DNA of 64,000 bases from Lignipirellula cremea (GTDB lineage Bacteria; Planctomycetota; Planctomycetia; Pirellulales; Pirellulaceae), in the NCBI RefSeq assembly GCF_007751035.1, contig NZ_CP036433.1:3825001-3889000 (forward strand), written 5' to 3'. Every line of letters starts with the position of its first letter. Position 1 is the stretch's first letter. The notes beneath the pieces were generated by a model. It did not search any database. It was not told where the DNA came from and saw nothing but the letters and a program-made list of their open reading frames with translations. Of the stretch, positions 37,833 to 46,129 are shown in pieces. Position numbers and translations under genes: made by a program.

Positions 37833-39359
37833 TTAAATCTCGAACTTGACCCCCTGCGCGAGCGGCAGGGCATCGCCGTAATTGACGGTGCAGGTCTGGC
37901 GCCGCATGTACGCTTTCCAGGCGTCGCTGCCGGCCTCGCGACCGCCGCCGGTATCTTTATCGCCCCCAAAGGCGCCGCCGATCTCGGCTCCCGAAGTGCC
38001 GATGTTTACGTTGGCGATGCCGCAGTCGCTGCCCGCGGGCGACAGGAAACGTTCGGCTTCCTGCAGGCGATCGGTGAAAATGGCCGACGACAGCCCCTGG
38101 CTCACGGCGTTGTGCTGTTCGATTGCTTCTTCCAGCGTGTCGAATTCAAACAGGTACAAAATGGGAGCGAACGTTTCTTCGCGTGTGATGGGCATGTCGC
38201 AGGTCGCTTGCACCAGCGTCGGCTCGACAAAAGAGCCCGGCCGGTTCAGCCGTTTTCCGCCGCAAAGAATCTGACCGCCTTGTTCGCCGATGGCGGACAC
38301 CGCCGCGAGCATCCGTTCGACGGACGCTTCGTTGATCAGCGGGCCCATCAGTACGCCGTCTTCCCAGGGGTTGCCGATCCGCTGGCTGATGCCGGCGTAG
38401 GCCTTCTTCAATCGCTCCGTAAACGGTCCCGCGATCGAGCGGTGCAGGAACAGGCGGCGCAGACTGGTGCAGCGCTGCCCAGCCGCACCGGCGGCCGCAA
38501 AGGCGACCGCCCGGAGACTCAGGTCGAGGTTGGCGCTTTCGCATACGATCAGGCCGTTGTTGCCGCCCAGTTCCAGCAGGGAACGTCCTAGCCTGGCGGC
38601 GATCTGCTGGGCGACGCTGCGGCCCATCTCGCAGCTGCCGGTGGCGGAAACCAGCGGCAGCCGGGGATCGCTCGCCATCCACTGGCCGCCTTCGTGACCT
38701 GGGGCGACGTACATCTGAAAGACGCCTTCCCAGCCGGCCGCGGCGGCGACCTGCTCGGCGATCTTTTGCACGGCGATCGCCGTCAGCGGCGTATGCGGGG
38801 ACGGCTTCCAGACGACCGGATCGCCGCAGACGGCGGCCACAGCCGCGTTCCAGGCCCAGACTGCGACGGGGAAGTTAAACGCCGTCAGCACGCCGACGGG
38901 TCCCAGCGGCCGCCACTGTTCAAACAGGCGATGGTCGGGTCGCTCGCAGGCCATCGTCAGTCCGTACAGTTGCCGCGACAGTCCGACGGCGAAGTCGCAC
39001 ATGTCGATCATTTCCTGAACTTCGCCTTCCCCTTCGGTCAGGATTTTTCCCGTCTCCAGCGTGACAAGCAGGCCCAGGTCCTGTTTCCTCTCGCGCAAGG
39101 CCAGCCCAAAACGGCGGATCAACTCGCCCCGTTCCGGCGGCGGAGCCGACCGCCAACGAAGGAACACGTCGCCGGCCCGGTCCACCAGCGCGTCGTAATC
39201 GGAGCGGGTCGCCGTAGCGACGCGGGCAATCGTTTCGCCATTGGCCGGGTTCAGGGAGACGATCTCCTCGCCGCCGGGCTTTTCTCGCAGGGGCGCGCTC
39301 AGCCCAAAGTTCGGTTGGCCGGTTTGAATTCCCAGTCGTTCCAGTACTTCAGAAAACAT
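37833..39359 (-). CDS. ALDH7-type aldehyde dehydrogenase
   Basis: 508 residues, start decided by AGGAG six bases upstream of ATG 39359. NAD-binding and catalytic motifs: AFNFPVAVWAWNAA, LELGGNNG with the catalytic Glu, and AGQRCTSLRRLF with the nucleophilic Cys. The C-terminus, TSGAEIGGAFGGDKDTGG followed by MRRQTCTVNYG, is characteristic of the ALDH7/AmaB group, which oxidises 2-aminoadipate-6-semialdehyde (piperideine-6-carboxylate) in lysine breakdown. All key residues are present. The gene lies 190 bp upstream of the thiolase gene in the same direction. A role in lysine catabolism is likely from family knowledge; no other lysine-catabolic gene is in the window. Confidence 0.9.
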   Translation of the reverse strand: MFSEVLERLGIQTGQPNFGLSAPLREKPGGEEIVSLNPANGETIARVATATRSDYDALVDRAGDVFLRWRSAPPPERGELIRRFGLALRERKQDLGLLVTLETGKILTEGEGEVQEMIDMCDFAVGLSRQLYGLTMACERPDHRLFEQWRPLGPVGVLTAFNFPVAVWAWNAAVAAVCGDPVVWKPSPHTPLTAIAVQKIAEQVAAAAGWEGVFQMYVAPGHEGGQWMASDPRLPLVSATGSCEMGRSVAQQIAARLGRSLLELGGNNGLIVCESANLDLSLRAVAFAAAGAAGQRCTSLRRLFLHRSIAGPFTERLKKAYAGISQRIGNPWEDGVLMGPLINEASVERMLAAVSAIGEQGGQILCGGKRLNRPGSFVEPTLVQATCDMPITREETFAPILYLFEFDTLEEAIEQHNAVSQGLSSAIFTDRLQEAERFLSPAGSDCGIANVNIGTSGAEIGGAFGGDKDTGGGREAGSDAWKAYMRRQTCTVNYGDALPLAQGVKFEI

Positions 39360-39491
39360 ACGCGACTCCTGTTCCACGACGAACCTGCCTGAGTGACGGG
39401 GCCATGTACCATTATAGGGGCCGACGCCCCCGGCGGCCTGCCCCTGATGGCGAACGGACGACCATCCCTGACGCGCCGTTCGGGCCGTTCG

Positions 39492-40892
39492 TCAATCGAG
39501 CTGCACCGTTTCCCCATAAGCGGGCACGTGCACATCGGCGGACCAGCGGGTGCGGATTTCGTCCGCCAGTTTCAGGGCGACTTTTTCTTCGCCGTGGGTC
39601 AAGAAAAGGCGGCGGGGCGGGCTCTGCAGGTGGCCGTACCATTTGAGCAGGCCCTGGTGGTCGGCGTGTCCCGAGAAGCCGAAGATCTGTTCGACATGAG
39701 CGTTCACCGGGTAGTCATGCCCATGGATGCGGACCCGTTCCTGTTTTTCTAGTATTTGTCGGCCGAGCGTGCCGGGCGCCTGGAAACCGACAAACAGGAT
39801 GGTGCACGCCTCCCGGCGAATGTTATGCCGCAGGTGATGCTTGATGCGGCCGGAGATGCACATGCCGGAGGTCGACATGATCACGCACGGCTGGCGATAT
39901 TCGTTGATCTGTTTCGATTCGTCGGGAGTGCGCGTCATGACCAGACCGGGGAACTGCAGCGGGGACTCGCCCTGGGCCAGCAGTTGGAACGTTTCTTCGT
40001 CGAGCGAGTCGCGATTCTGCAGAAAGATGGCGGTGACATCCATCGCCATGGGGCTGTCGAGATAAACACGCAGGTTCGGCACCGTTCCGGCGTGCACCAG
40101 ACGGCTGAGGTAGAACATGATCTCTTGCGCCCGTTCCACGGCGAAGGTGGGAATGACCACGTTGCCGCCGCGCCCGATCGTATCGCCGACAATCCGGGCG
40201 AACTGGTCGGCGATATCGCCGCCGTCGGGATGATCTCGGTCGCCGTAGGTCGATTCCATCACCACATAATCGGCGCGGTCAAACAGGGTGGGGTCGCCGA
40301 TCAGCGGTTTGTGCCACTGGCCAATGTCGCCGGAGAACAGCAGGGTGCGGGTCTGGCCGTTCTCTTCGACGGTGATCTCCAGCATGGCCGATCCCAGGAT
40401 ATGGCCTGCATCGTGGAAGACGGCGCGGAACCCGGGGGCCACTTCGACGGTTTGCCCATAGGCGACGCCTTGCATGAGCGGCAGCGTGTTGATGACGTCG
40501 ATCTCGGTATACAAAGGCTTGACCGGGTGCTTCCCTTTGCGTCCTTCGCGAAAGTGGCGTCGGCGTTTGTCGGCGGCGTCTTCTTCCTGGATGTGGGCGG
40601 AATCGTTCAGCATCACATCGGCCAGGGCCGCGGTCGCCCGGGTGCAGAAGATCGGTCCGTCGAAACCGTCCTTGACGAATTTGGGCAGCAGGCCGCAGTG
40701 GTCAATGTGGGCATGCGTCAGCAAGAGCGCGGCGCCGCTTGCCGGCGGAATGGGGCAGTCTTCCCAGTTACGATCCTGGAACTCGCGTTCCTGGAACAAT
40801 CCGCAATCGACAAACACCCTCACGCCGCCGGCCTCGATGCAATATCGCGAGCCAGTTACCTGGCGGTTCGCTCCCAGAAAGTGCAGTTGCAT
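39492..40892 (-). CDS. MBL-fold/beta-CASP hydrolase with RNA-specificity domain
   Basis: 466 residues. The metallo-beta-lactamase signature THAHIDHCG (H60, H62, D64, H65) begins the catalytic half, and the later His motifs HDAGHILGS and SGDIGQW complete the two-zinc site. The beta-CASP insert follows with ESTYGDRDH, PTFAVERAQE, SGMCISGRIKHH and FGFSGHADH, the last corresponding to the RNA-specificity motif of CPSF73-like proteins. Such enzymes act as RNA exo/endonucleases; bacterial members without the KH domain of RNase J are widespread but little characterised. It is divergent from the secreted protein at 41416. Confidence 0.9.
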   Translation of the reverse strand: MQLHFLGANRQVTGSRYCIEAGGVRVFVDCGLFQEREFQDRNWEDCPIPPASGAALLLTHAHIDHCGLLPKFVKDGFDGPIFCTRATAALADVMLNDSAHIQEEDAADKRRRHFREGRKGKHPVKPLYTEIDVINTLPLMQGVAYGQTVEVAPGFRAVFHDAGHILGSAMLEITVEENGQTRTLLFSGDIGQWHKPLIGDPTLFDRADYVVMESTYGDRDHPDGGDIADQFARIVGDTIGRGGNVVIPTFAVERAQEIMFYLSRLVHAGTVPNLRVYLDSPMAMDVTAIFLQNRDSLDEETFQLLAQGESPLQFPGLVMTRTPDESKQINEYRQPCVIMSTSGMCISGRIKHHLRHNIRREACTILFVGFQAPGTLGRQILEKQERVRIHGHDYPVNAHVEQIFGFSGHADHQGLLKWYGHLQSPPRRLFLTHGEEKVALKLADEIRTRWSADVHVPAYGETVQLD

Positions 40893-41415
40893 TCCATTTC
40901 TCCCGCGGTGGCTGGTTCAAGAATGCCGGGTCCCTGGGAACGCGGCGAAATCGTAGTTTAGCCGATCGCATCGTCGGCAGGCGACACGGCACAGGCGACA
41001 GCCAGAAAGGGGAAAGGCGGCAAGCACCGAGGAATTTCCGCTCTCTGCCGGTCCTGCCGGTTTTTCCTTTTGTTCAGGCGGTACCGGGTTCGATAAACAA
41101 AAAATCTATCATCTCGTCGCAAAATTGGGGAAATCGCTATTATTCGCGTAATCGTTCCGGCTTTACTAGCTTAACGCGAATCCAGTAAGATACGGGCGTT
41201 GCCAGGGCTGTCGTTGCCCTGCCGGTTAGAACTGAAAACCCGGGAGGTTTCGCCGCTGTTGACTGGCCCCTTTGCTGGGTCGACTGGTGTGCGGCGAAAG
41301 AGCTGCTGACTGTCTGGTGGCGCCCCCGTGTTCCTGCATTTTTGATCCTGCTTTCCTGCGGCCAGAAAAGGTTGCTAGTTTCCCCCTTTAAACTATGAAT
41401 TTGGAAGGACAAACT
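40893..41415. other. Divergent intergenic region, 523 bp
   Basis: Between the MBL-fold gene (minus) and a secreted-protein gene (plus). A candidate promoter for the plus-strand gene is annotated separately. No gene or stable hairpin is seen. Confidence 0.45.
41162..41191 (+). promoter_or_regulatory. Candidate sigma-70-type promoter
   Basis: TTTACT (41162-41167) and TAAGAT (41186-41191) with an 18-base spacer, each 4/6 to consensus. It would give a leader of about 220 bases for the gene at 41416. Only the spacing and position support it. Confidence 0.3.
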
Positions 41416-43299
41416 GTGCTTTTCCGCATTGCCGCTGTTGTCGTTGTATTGTGTCTGGGCGGAGGTGCGTCGATCGTGGACGCCGCCACGCCGCCGGGGG
41501 ATACGCTGGTTCCTGCGACCGCGGCCGCCTTTTATTCGACTCCCGACCTGACCGCTGCCCGCGATGCGTTTAATCAGACCCAACTGGGCAAGCTCGCGCA
41601 GGATCCTCAGACCCAGCCGTTTGTGAACGATATCGAGCGTATTCTGCGCAGCAATTTCCTGGACAAGGCGCTGCAACTGGGACTTACGCTGGACGACCTG
41701 GCGGAGATCGCCGGCGGGGAAGTCTGCCTGGCCGCCATCCAGCCGCAAGGGGACAAAAACAGCCATGCCGCCGCCCTGATCGTCGATGTGACGGGGAAAC
41801 TAACCGCGGCTAACAAATTGCTGTTCGGAAGCGCGAAACAGCTGAGGGCTAACGGCGCCGTCGAATCGACCGAACGAATGGCGAATGAGAACGTCACCCG
41901 TTTCACGCTGACACGGAAAGGGGAATCCCAGAGCGCCTATCATGTGATTGCCGGCAACCTGCTGGTCGTTTCCGATCACGGCCCCACGCTGGCCGCCATT
42001 CTGGCCCGGGCGGCCGCTCCTGGTCCGGGCTCCCTGGCCGCATCGACGGCCTACAGCGTGAGCCGCAAGCAGGTCCTCCAGGCGGCCGAGGGCGCTTCGC
42101 CGCATGTTTACTGGTACATGGACCCCTTCCGTTACACGGAGATTTCCCGCGCATCGCGGACTCGCGGCGCTCGCAAAGGCCCGGATATGTACAAGGTGCT
42201 GGCCGACCAGGGCTTTGACGCCATCGAAGCGATCGGCGGCATCTCGCAGTTCAACACCGGCAAGCATGAATTCCTGCACTATGCGTTCGGCTATGCAGCC
42301 CCCGCCGCTCCGGGCGCCGCGCGGTTCAAGCTGGCTGCCCGCATGCTGGAGTTCCCCAACGGAACCCCGCTGACCGCGCAAGCCTGGGTGCCCGACGATG
42401 TGGCCCGCTATATGTCGTGCAACTGGAAGACCCAGGCGGCCTTTGAGTACGCGAAGACGCTGGTCGACCAGTTTGCCGGCGACGACATTTTTGACGATGT
42501 GCTCGACAGCCTGAAGAACGACCCGAACGGTCCCAAAATCGATCTGCGAAAGGATCTGGTCGCCCACTTTGGCGAACGGGCGACGGTGATTGTCGACTAC
42601 GCCAAACCGATTACGGTGGATAGCGAGAAGCAGCTGTTCGCCGTTTCGCTGACCGACGCCGCCAAGGCGGCGGCTGCTCTCAGCAAGGCGATGAAGAACG
42701 ATCCCAACGCCACGCGGCACACCCTGGGCGACATTGAGATCTGGGAAGTAAAGAACGAAGAGGACGAGGAAGAGGCCGCAGGGCCGCGCATCGGGGGGCC
42801 CGGTTTTGGTCCCGGATTCGGCCCGGCAGGCGCCCGTCCGAAACCGAAGGCCAAAACCCCGCAAAGCGGCGGCGCCGCCGTGGCGCACGGCGAACTGATG
42901 ATCGCTTCCGACTTCAAGTTTCTCATCAGCCTGCTGACCCGGGCCGCCGAAGGCGGTCCCGGTCTGGCCGCGGCGCCTGACTACATGCAGGTGAACGCGG
43001 CGCTAAACGCCATGAGCGCCGGCAAAGAAGCCGGTCGCCTTTTCAACCGCACTGAAGACTCCGGTGAAGCCCATTACGAATTGCTGAAAGCCAAAAAGCT
43101 GCCTGACGCCAACACGGCCCTGGCCCGATTGATGAACCGCTTTCTGACCGACAGCGAAGACGCGGAACGGACGCAGTTGATCGACCCCGCGACAATGCCT
43201 CCCTTTGCCGTGGTTCGCAAGAGCCTGGGTTCCGGCGGCTCCTTTGTCGTCACCTACGGCGACGGCTGGCTGTTGACTTCCTGTCTGTTGAAAAAGTAG
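41416..43299 (+). CDS. Large secreted protein of unknown function
   Basis: 627 residues from a GTG at 41416, chosen because GGAAGGA stands about six bases upstream, whereas the ATG at 41395 has no such site. Residues 1-24 (after Met-Leu-Phe-Arg) are a signal peptide. The mature protein begins with DTLVPATAAAFYSTPDLTAAR and has repeating alpha/beta segments, resembling planctomycete proteins of the DUF3352 kind in which a substrate-like domain is duplicated; this likeness is weak. An acidic stretch (EEDEEEAAG) and a Gly/Pro/Phe-rich linker (about residues 450-480) separate a final 150-residue domain. No catalytic motif is recognised. A terminator follows at 43342-43374. Confidence 0.65.
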   Translation: MLFRIAAVVVVLCLGGGASIVDAATPPGDTLVPATAAAFYSTPDLTAARDAFNQTQLGKLAQDPQTQPFVNDIERILRSNFLDKALQLGLTLDDLAEIAGGEVCLAAIQPQGDKNSHAAALIVDVTGKLTAANKLLFGSAKQLRANGAVESTERMANENVTRFTLTRKGESQSAYHVIAGNLLVVSDHGPTLAAILARAAAPGPGSLAASTAYSVSRKQVLQAAEGASPHVYWYMDPFRYTEISRASRTRGARKGPDMYKVLADQGFDAIEAIGGISQFNTGKHEFLHYAFGYAAPAAPGAARFKLAARMLEFPNGTPLTAQAWVPDDVARYMSCNWKTQAAFEYAKTLVDQFAGDDIFDDVLDSLKNDPNGPKIDLRKDLVAHFGERATVIVDYAKPITVDSEKQLFAVSLTDAAKAAAALSKAMKNDPNATRHTLGDIEIWEVKNEEDEEEAAGPRIGGPGFGPGFGPAGARPKPKAKTPQSGGAAVAHGELMIASDFKFLISLLTRAAEGGPGLAAAPDYMQVNAALNAMSAGKEAGRLFNRTEDSGEAHYELLKAKKLPDANTALARLMNRFLTDSEDAERTQLIDPATMPPFAVVRKSLGSGGSFVVTYGDGWLLTSCLLKK

Positions 43300-43341
43300 A
43301 ACGATTAATCCCGTTGGGTGGTCTCTCTGTGTATAATTCGA

Positions 43342-43374
43342 AGGGGAACCGGCAAATGGCTGGTTCCCTTTTTT
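43342..43374 (+). terminator. Intrinsic terminator
   Basis: AGGGGAACC (43342-43350) pairs with 43362-43370 (one G-U) and leads into six T residues (43369-43374), about 40 bases after the stop of the secreted-protein gene. Confidence 0.8.
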
Positions 43375-43440
43375 CGTGGCTCTTGCTGAGGTCATTTGGC
43401 AGACCCGTTAATTCACGACTCTGCGAAAGGTTTCCCATTC

Positions 43441-43977
43441 ATGAAGGCGTTGGTACTTTCCCTGCTATGCTCGATTCCCGCCCTGGTGCTTTTTGGCTGC
43501 GCCCCGATGATCCTCGCTTATGGCAATCCCACGTACGTGCTTCGTTTATGCCTGACCTGGACGGTGTTCACCACGTTGCTCTGGGTTTTCCTGTTCCGCC
43601 CTGCCGCGGTCGACCAGAACGCGGGGCGCCTGATTCTCGTGTGCGGCATTTGCTGCCTTGGCCTGGTCACCTTGCTGGAAGTGTCGCATGTGATCTCGAT
43701 GGGGATGTATAACGCCTCCCGCGTGGAAGCGTTCGGCCAGGCCCTTTCGGGAGTGGGGGGAAATGTCCGGCTGGCTGTTGAACTGGAGGACCTTAACTCG
43801 GGGCTGTCGGTCAACTCGTATCTGCTTTCCGGCGCCGTCTGGCTGATCGTGCTGGGCGTCGGCCTGATGGTGATGCCGCCGCGATGCCCTGCCGAGAAGT
43901 GCCCGCCGCAGCCGGTCGTCCAGAAAACGCCGCCGGATGCGAAACCCGATCTGGCCGGGACGGACCCATTGACCTGA
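43441..43977 (+). CDS. Small integral membrane protein, four helices
   Basis: 178 residues. Membrane segments at about 5-25, 34-54, 64-86 and 127-147; the tail from 150 is soluble, rich in Pro, Lys and Asp. The N-terminal hydrophobic run ends in LFGC, which is not a good lipobox, so it is more likely a membrane anchor than a lipoprotein signal. GAAAGG ten bases upstream supports the ATG at 43441. The soluble loop between helices 3 and 4 (YNASRVEAFGQALSGVGG) faces the periplasm or cytoplasm depending on orientation. No family is recognised. It begins about 65 bases after a terminator and precedes the DUF167 gene by 35 bases, so the two are probably co-transcribed. Confidence 0.65.
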   Translation: MKALVLSLLCSIPALVLFGCAPMILAYGNPTYVLRLCLTWTVFTTLLWVFLFRPAAVDQNAGRLILVCGICCLGLVTLLEVSHVISMGMYNASRVEAFGQALSGVGGNVRLAVELEDLNSGLSVNSYLLSGAVWLIVLGVGLMVMPPRCPAEKCPPQPVVQKTPPDAKPDLAGTDPLT

Positions 43978-44012
43978 TCGCTCCGTCCTGAAAATAAAAA
44001 GGAACGTGCGTG

Positions 44013-44318
44013 ATGATTTCGATCCACCTGCAGCCGCATGCCGAGGGCGTGCTGTTGCCGGTCAAGGCCGCCCCCGGTTCCCGCCGGAACGAGATTCGCG
44101 GCGAGCAGGACGGCGCCTTGAAAGTGGCCGTCACCCAGATCGCGGAAAAGGGGAAGGCGAACCAGGCGCTGGTGCAAGTGCTGGCGAAAACCCTCCGTCT
44201 GCGCAAATCGCAGATCGAGCTGCAGTCGGGCATGCTGAATTCGCACAAGCAGTTTCTCATCCGCGAGATCTCACTGGCCCAGCTCCAGGCAAAGATCGAC
44301 GCCGCCTGTCCGGGGTAA
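44013..44318 (+). CDS. DUF167 (YggU-type) protein
   Basis: 101 residues, the usual size for DUF167/YggU. The family motif VKAAPGSRRNEIRG with EKGKANQALVQVLAKTL and LRKSQIELQSG is clear; family members are small cytoplasmic alpha/beta proteins whose function is unknown. AAGGA nine bases upstream supports ATG 44013; GTG at 44010 is the codon before. It follows the membrane protein gene in the same direction. Confidence 0.9.
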   Translation: MISIHLQPHAEGVLLPVKAAPGSRRNEIRGEQDGALKVAVTQIAEKGKANQALVQVLAKTLRLRKSQIELQSGMLNSHKQFLIREISLAQLQAKIDAACPG

Positions 44319-44469
44319 CTTCCTGACGCTGGGCGTGATCGCGAACGAAGGGACCAGGGCGCAGGCAAGCCAGTCAGAACCTGGGTGGGAAAGATTGACC
44401 CGCGCGGGTTCCCAGTCGATACTGGGCGAAAAATGCTGACGCCGCCCCCTGTGCTATTGGAGACATCTC

Positions 44470-45840
44470 ATGCCGCGATTCCTGGCGTGTCCCTCGCGAC
44501 GCTTCTGCTTCACCCGCCATCTGTTCACCCGCCATCTGTTCACCCGCCATCTGTTCACCTGGCTTCTGTTCGCGGGGCTGCTGGCCAGCTGGTCGCCGCT
44601 GTCCGCTAACGCGGCTCCCGGGAAAGACGCCGAACGTCCGCCGAACATTTTGTTCATCCTGGCCGACGATGTGGGCGTCGACGCGATCGGCTGTTATGGC
44701 GGATCGTCGTATCCGACTCCCCGCATCGATGCGCTGGCGAAGCAGGGGCTGCGTTACGAACACGGCTTTAGCATGCCTTCGTGTCATCCCACGCGGATCA
44801 CGCTGCTGACGGGCCGTTACCCGTTCCACCTGGGACATCCCAAATGGGGCACGTTTCCCAAAGCGGACGAGCAGAAAACGGTGGCCCACCTGCTGAAAAA
44901 AGCGGGCTACGCCACGGCCATCGCCGGCAAATGGCAGCTGGTGCTGATGAAGGACGAACCGGACCACATCGCCAAACTTGGCTTTGACGAGTCGTGCGTG
45001 TTCGGCTGGCATGAAGGCCCGCGTTACTATGAGCCGATGATTTACCAGAACGGCAAAGTCCGCGACGACGTGAAGGACCGCTTTGGCCCCGATGTGTACG
45101 TGGAGTTCCTGGTCGACTTTATGAAGCGGAACCGGGAACGGCCGTTCTTTGCTTACTACTCCATGGCCCTGTGCCACGATGTAACCGACGACCTGGAAGC
45201 GCCGGTGCCGTTTGGACCGCAAGGACATTACGACACGTTCGTCGAGATGATGCAGAAGATGGACGAACGCGTGGGCCGCATCGTCGATTCCGTCAAGGAA
45301 CTGGGGCTGGCCGACAACACGGTCATCGTCTTTACGGGCGACAACGGCACGGCGTTCAGCTATCTGCACACGGCCGAAAACGGCAAGTACATTCGCGTTC
45401 CGGTGTTCTCCATGTACCACGGCGAATTGATCCAGGGCGGCAAAACGAAGCTCACCAACGGAGGCACCCATGTGCCGCTGATCGTTGTCGGGCCGCATGT
45501 CCAAGGCGGCGTAACGAGCGATCTGGTCGACTTCAGCGACATGCTGCCGACCTTCGCCCAACTGGCCGGCGTTCCGGTTCCGGCTGACTGGAAGGTTGAC
45601 GGCCAGAGTTGCGCCCGACTGTGGGGCGACTATGAAGCAAAGCCCCGCACCTGGGCGTTCGCCGAAGGCAGTCGCGGCCGGGCGTGGGTCCGCACCCAGC
45701 GGTACAAGCTGTACACCACCGGCGAGTTCTACGATCTGGTCGAAGACCCGAAGGAACAAACGTCCCTCACGCAGCCGTCCGCCGACGCCGCCGCTGTGCA
45801 AAAGGAGCTGCAAGCCACGCTCGACACGCTTGGTGTTTAG
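44470..45840 (+). CDS. Secreted sulfatase (formylglycine-dependent)
   Basis: 456 residues. It hydrolyses sulfate esters, probably of algal polysaccharides, outside the cytoplasm; planctomycetes carry many such genes. The formylglycine motif is C105-x-P-T-R109 followed by ITLLTGR, the standard C-x-P-S/T-R pattern, so the Cys can be converted by a maturase. Metal-binding D66-D67 in LFILADDVG and FTGDNGT near 300 complete the active site. The N-terminal 45 residues are a signal peptide with a basic start; residues 14-33 consist of FTRHL repeated three times then FTWLL, encoded by a 15-bp tandem repeat. The gene is followed at about 150 bp by what was a terminator hairpin, now split by two insertion sequences. 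Confidence 0.93.
   Translation: MPRFLACPSRRFCFTRHLFTRHLFTRHLFTWLLFAGLLASWSPLSANAAPGKDAERPPNILFILADDVGVDAIGCYGGSSYPTPRIDALAKQGLRYEHGFSMPSCHPTRITLLTGRYPFHLGHPKWGTFPKADEQKTVAHLLKKAGYATAIAGKWQLVLMKDEPDHIAKLGFDESCVFGWHEGPRYYEPMIYQNGKVRDDVKDRFGPDVYVEFLVDFMKRNRERPFFAYYSMALCHDVTDDLEAPVPFGPQGHYDTFVEMMQKMDERVGRIVDSVKELGLADNTVIVFTGDNGTAFSYLHTAENGKYIRVPVFSMYHGELIQGGKTKLTNGGTHVPLIVVGPHVQGGVTSDLVDFSDMLPTFAQLAGVPVPADWKVDGQSCARLWGDYEAKPRTWAFAEGSRGRAWVRTQRYKLYTTGEFYDLVEDPKEQTSLTQPSADAAAVQKELQATLDTLGV
44509..44568 (+). repeat. 15-bp tandem repeat in the sulfatase signal peptide
   Basis: TTCACCCGCCATCTG occurs three times in perfect tandem (44509-44553), then a degenerate fourth copy TTCACCTGGCTTCTG (44554-44568). 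Each unit encodes FTRHL in frame; copy number changes would alter signal-peptide length without shifting the frame. Confidence 0.9.
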
Positions 45841-45930
45841 GACGGTTCGCCGCCAGCAACCATCAGGGACTGGAGTGGACTCCGCCAGGAGTCCCTCTGC
45901 CCGTGCGATAGGGAACGAGACGGAAAGGAA

Positions 45931-45953
45931 TTGTGGCCAAGTCCACTGCTGGC
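45931..45953 (+). repeat. Short dispersed motif, copy 2
   Basis: Core TGGCCAAGTCCACTGCTGG; related to 22598-22620 and, inverted, to 49179-49202. The last two flank the insertion sequence pair in opposite orientation. Confidence 0.4.
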
Positions 45954-45993
45954 GCGTCAAACCATAAAATCAGGTTTCTGTAAATCAGCCGCC

Positions 45994-46005
45994 GGGCGCT
46001 AGCCC
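45994..46005. repeat. Target duplication, left of IS copy 1
   Basis: GGGCGCTAGCCC, the longest reading of the direct repeat found at 45994, 47533 and 49072. Because the insertion ends and the target share bases, the duplication may be anything from 6 (CGCTAG) to 12 bp. Confidence 0.75.
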
Positions 46006-46046
46006 AATGGCACTGTTTTTACCAAATCCGTTGCCTGGGGTGGTTT

Positions 46047-46091
46047 TTGGCATGAATTTTGCGCCGCATGTTTTGGCATGAAATTTGCGCC
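46047..46091 (+). repeat. Subterminal direct repeats of IS copy 1
   Basis: TTGGCATGAATTTTGCGCC (46047-46065) and TTGGCATGAAATTTGCGCC (46073-46091), one difference, 26 bases apart. The same pair occurs in copy 2 at 47586-47604 and 47612-47630. Position between the end and the transposase start fits transposase-binding sites or the promoter. Confidence 0.85.
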
Positions 46092-46129
46092 CCTTCCTGA
46101 CTTCTTACTCATTGATAAGGAGTCTTGCG

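Noticed and set aside
44776..44796. Sulfatase formylglycine motif with Thr instead of Ser thought abnormal
   Set aside because: C-x-P-T-R falls within the accepted C/S-x-P/A-S/T-R range.
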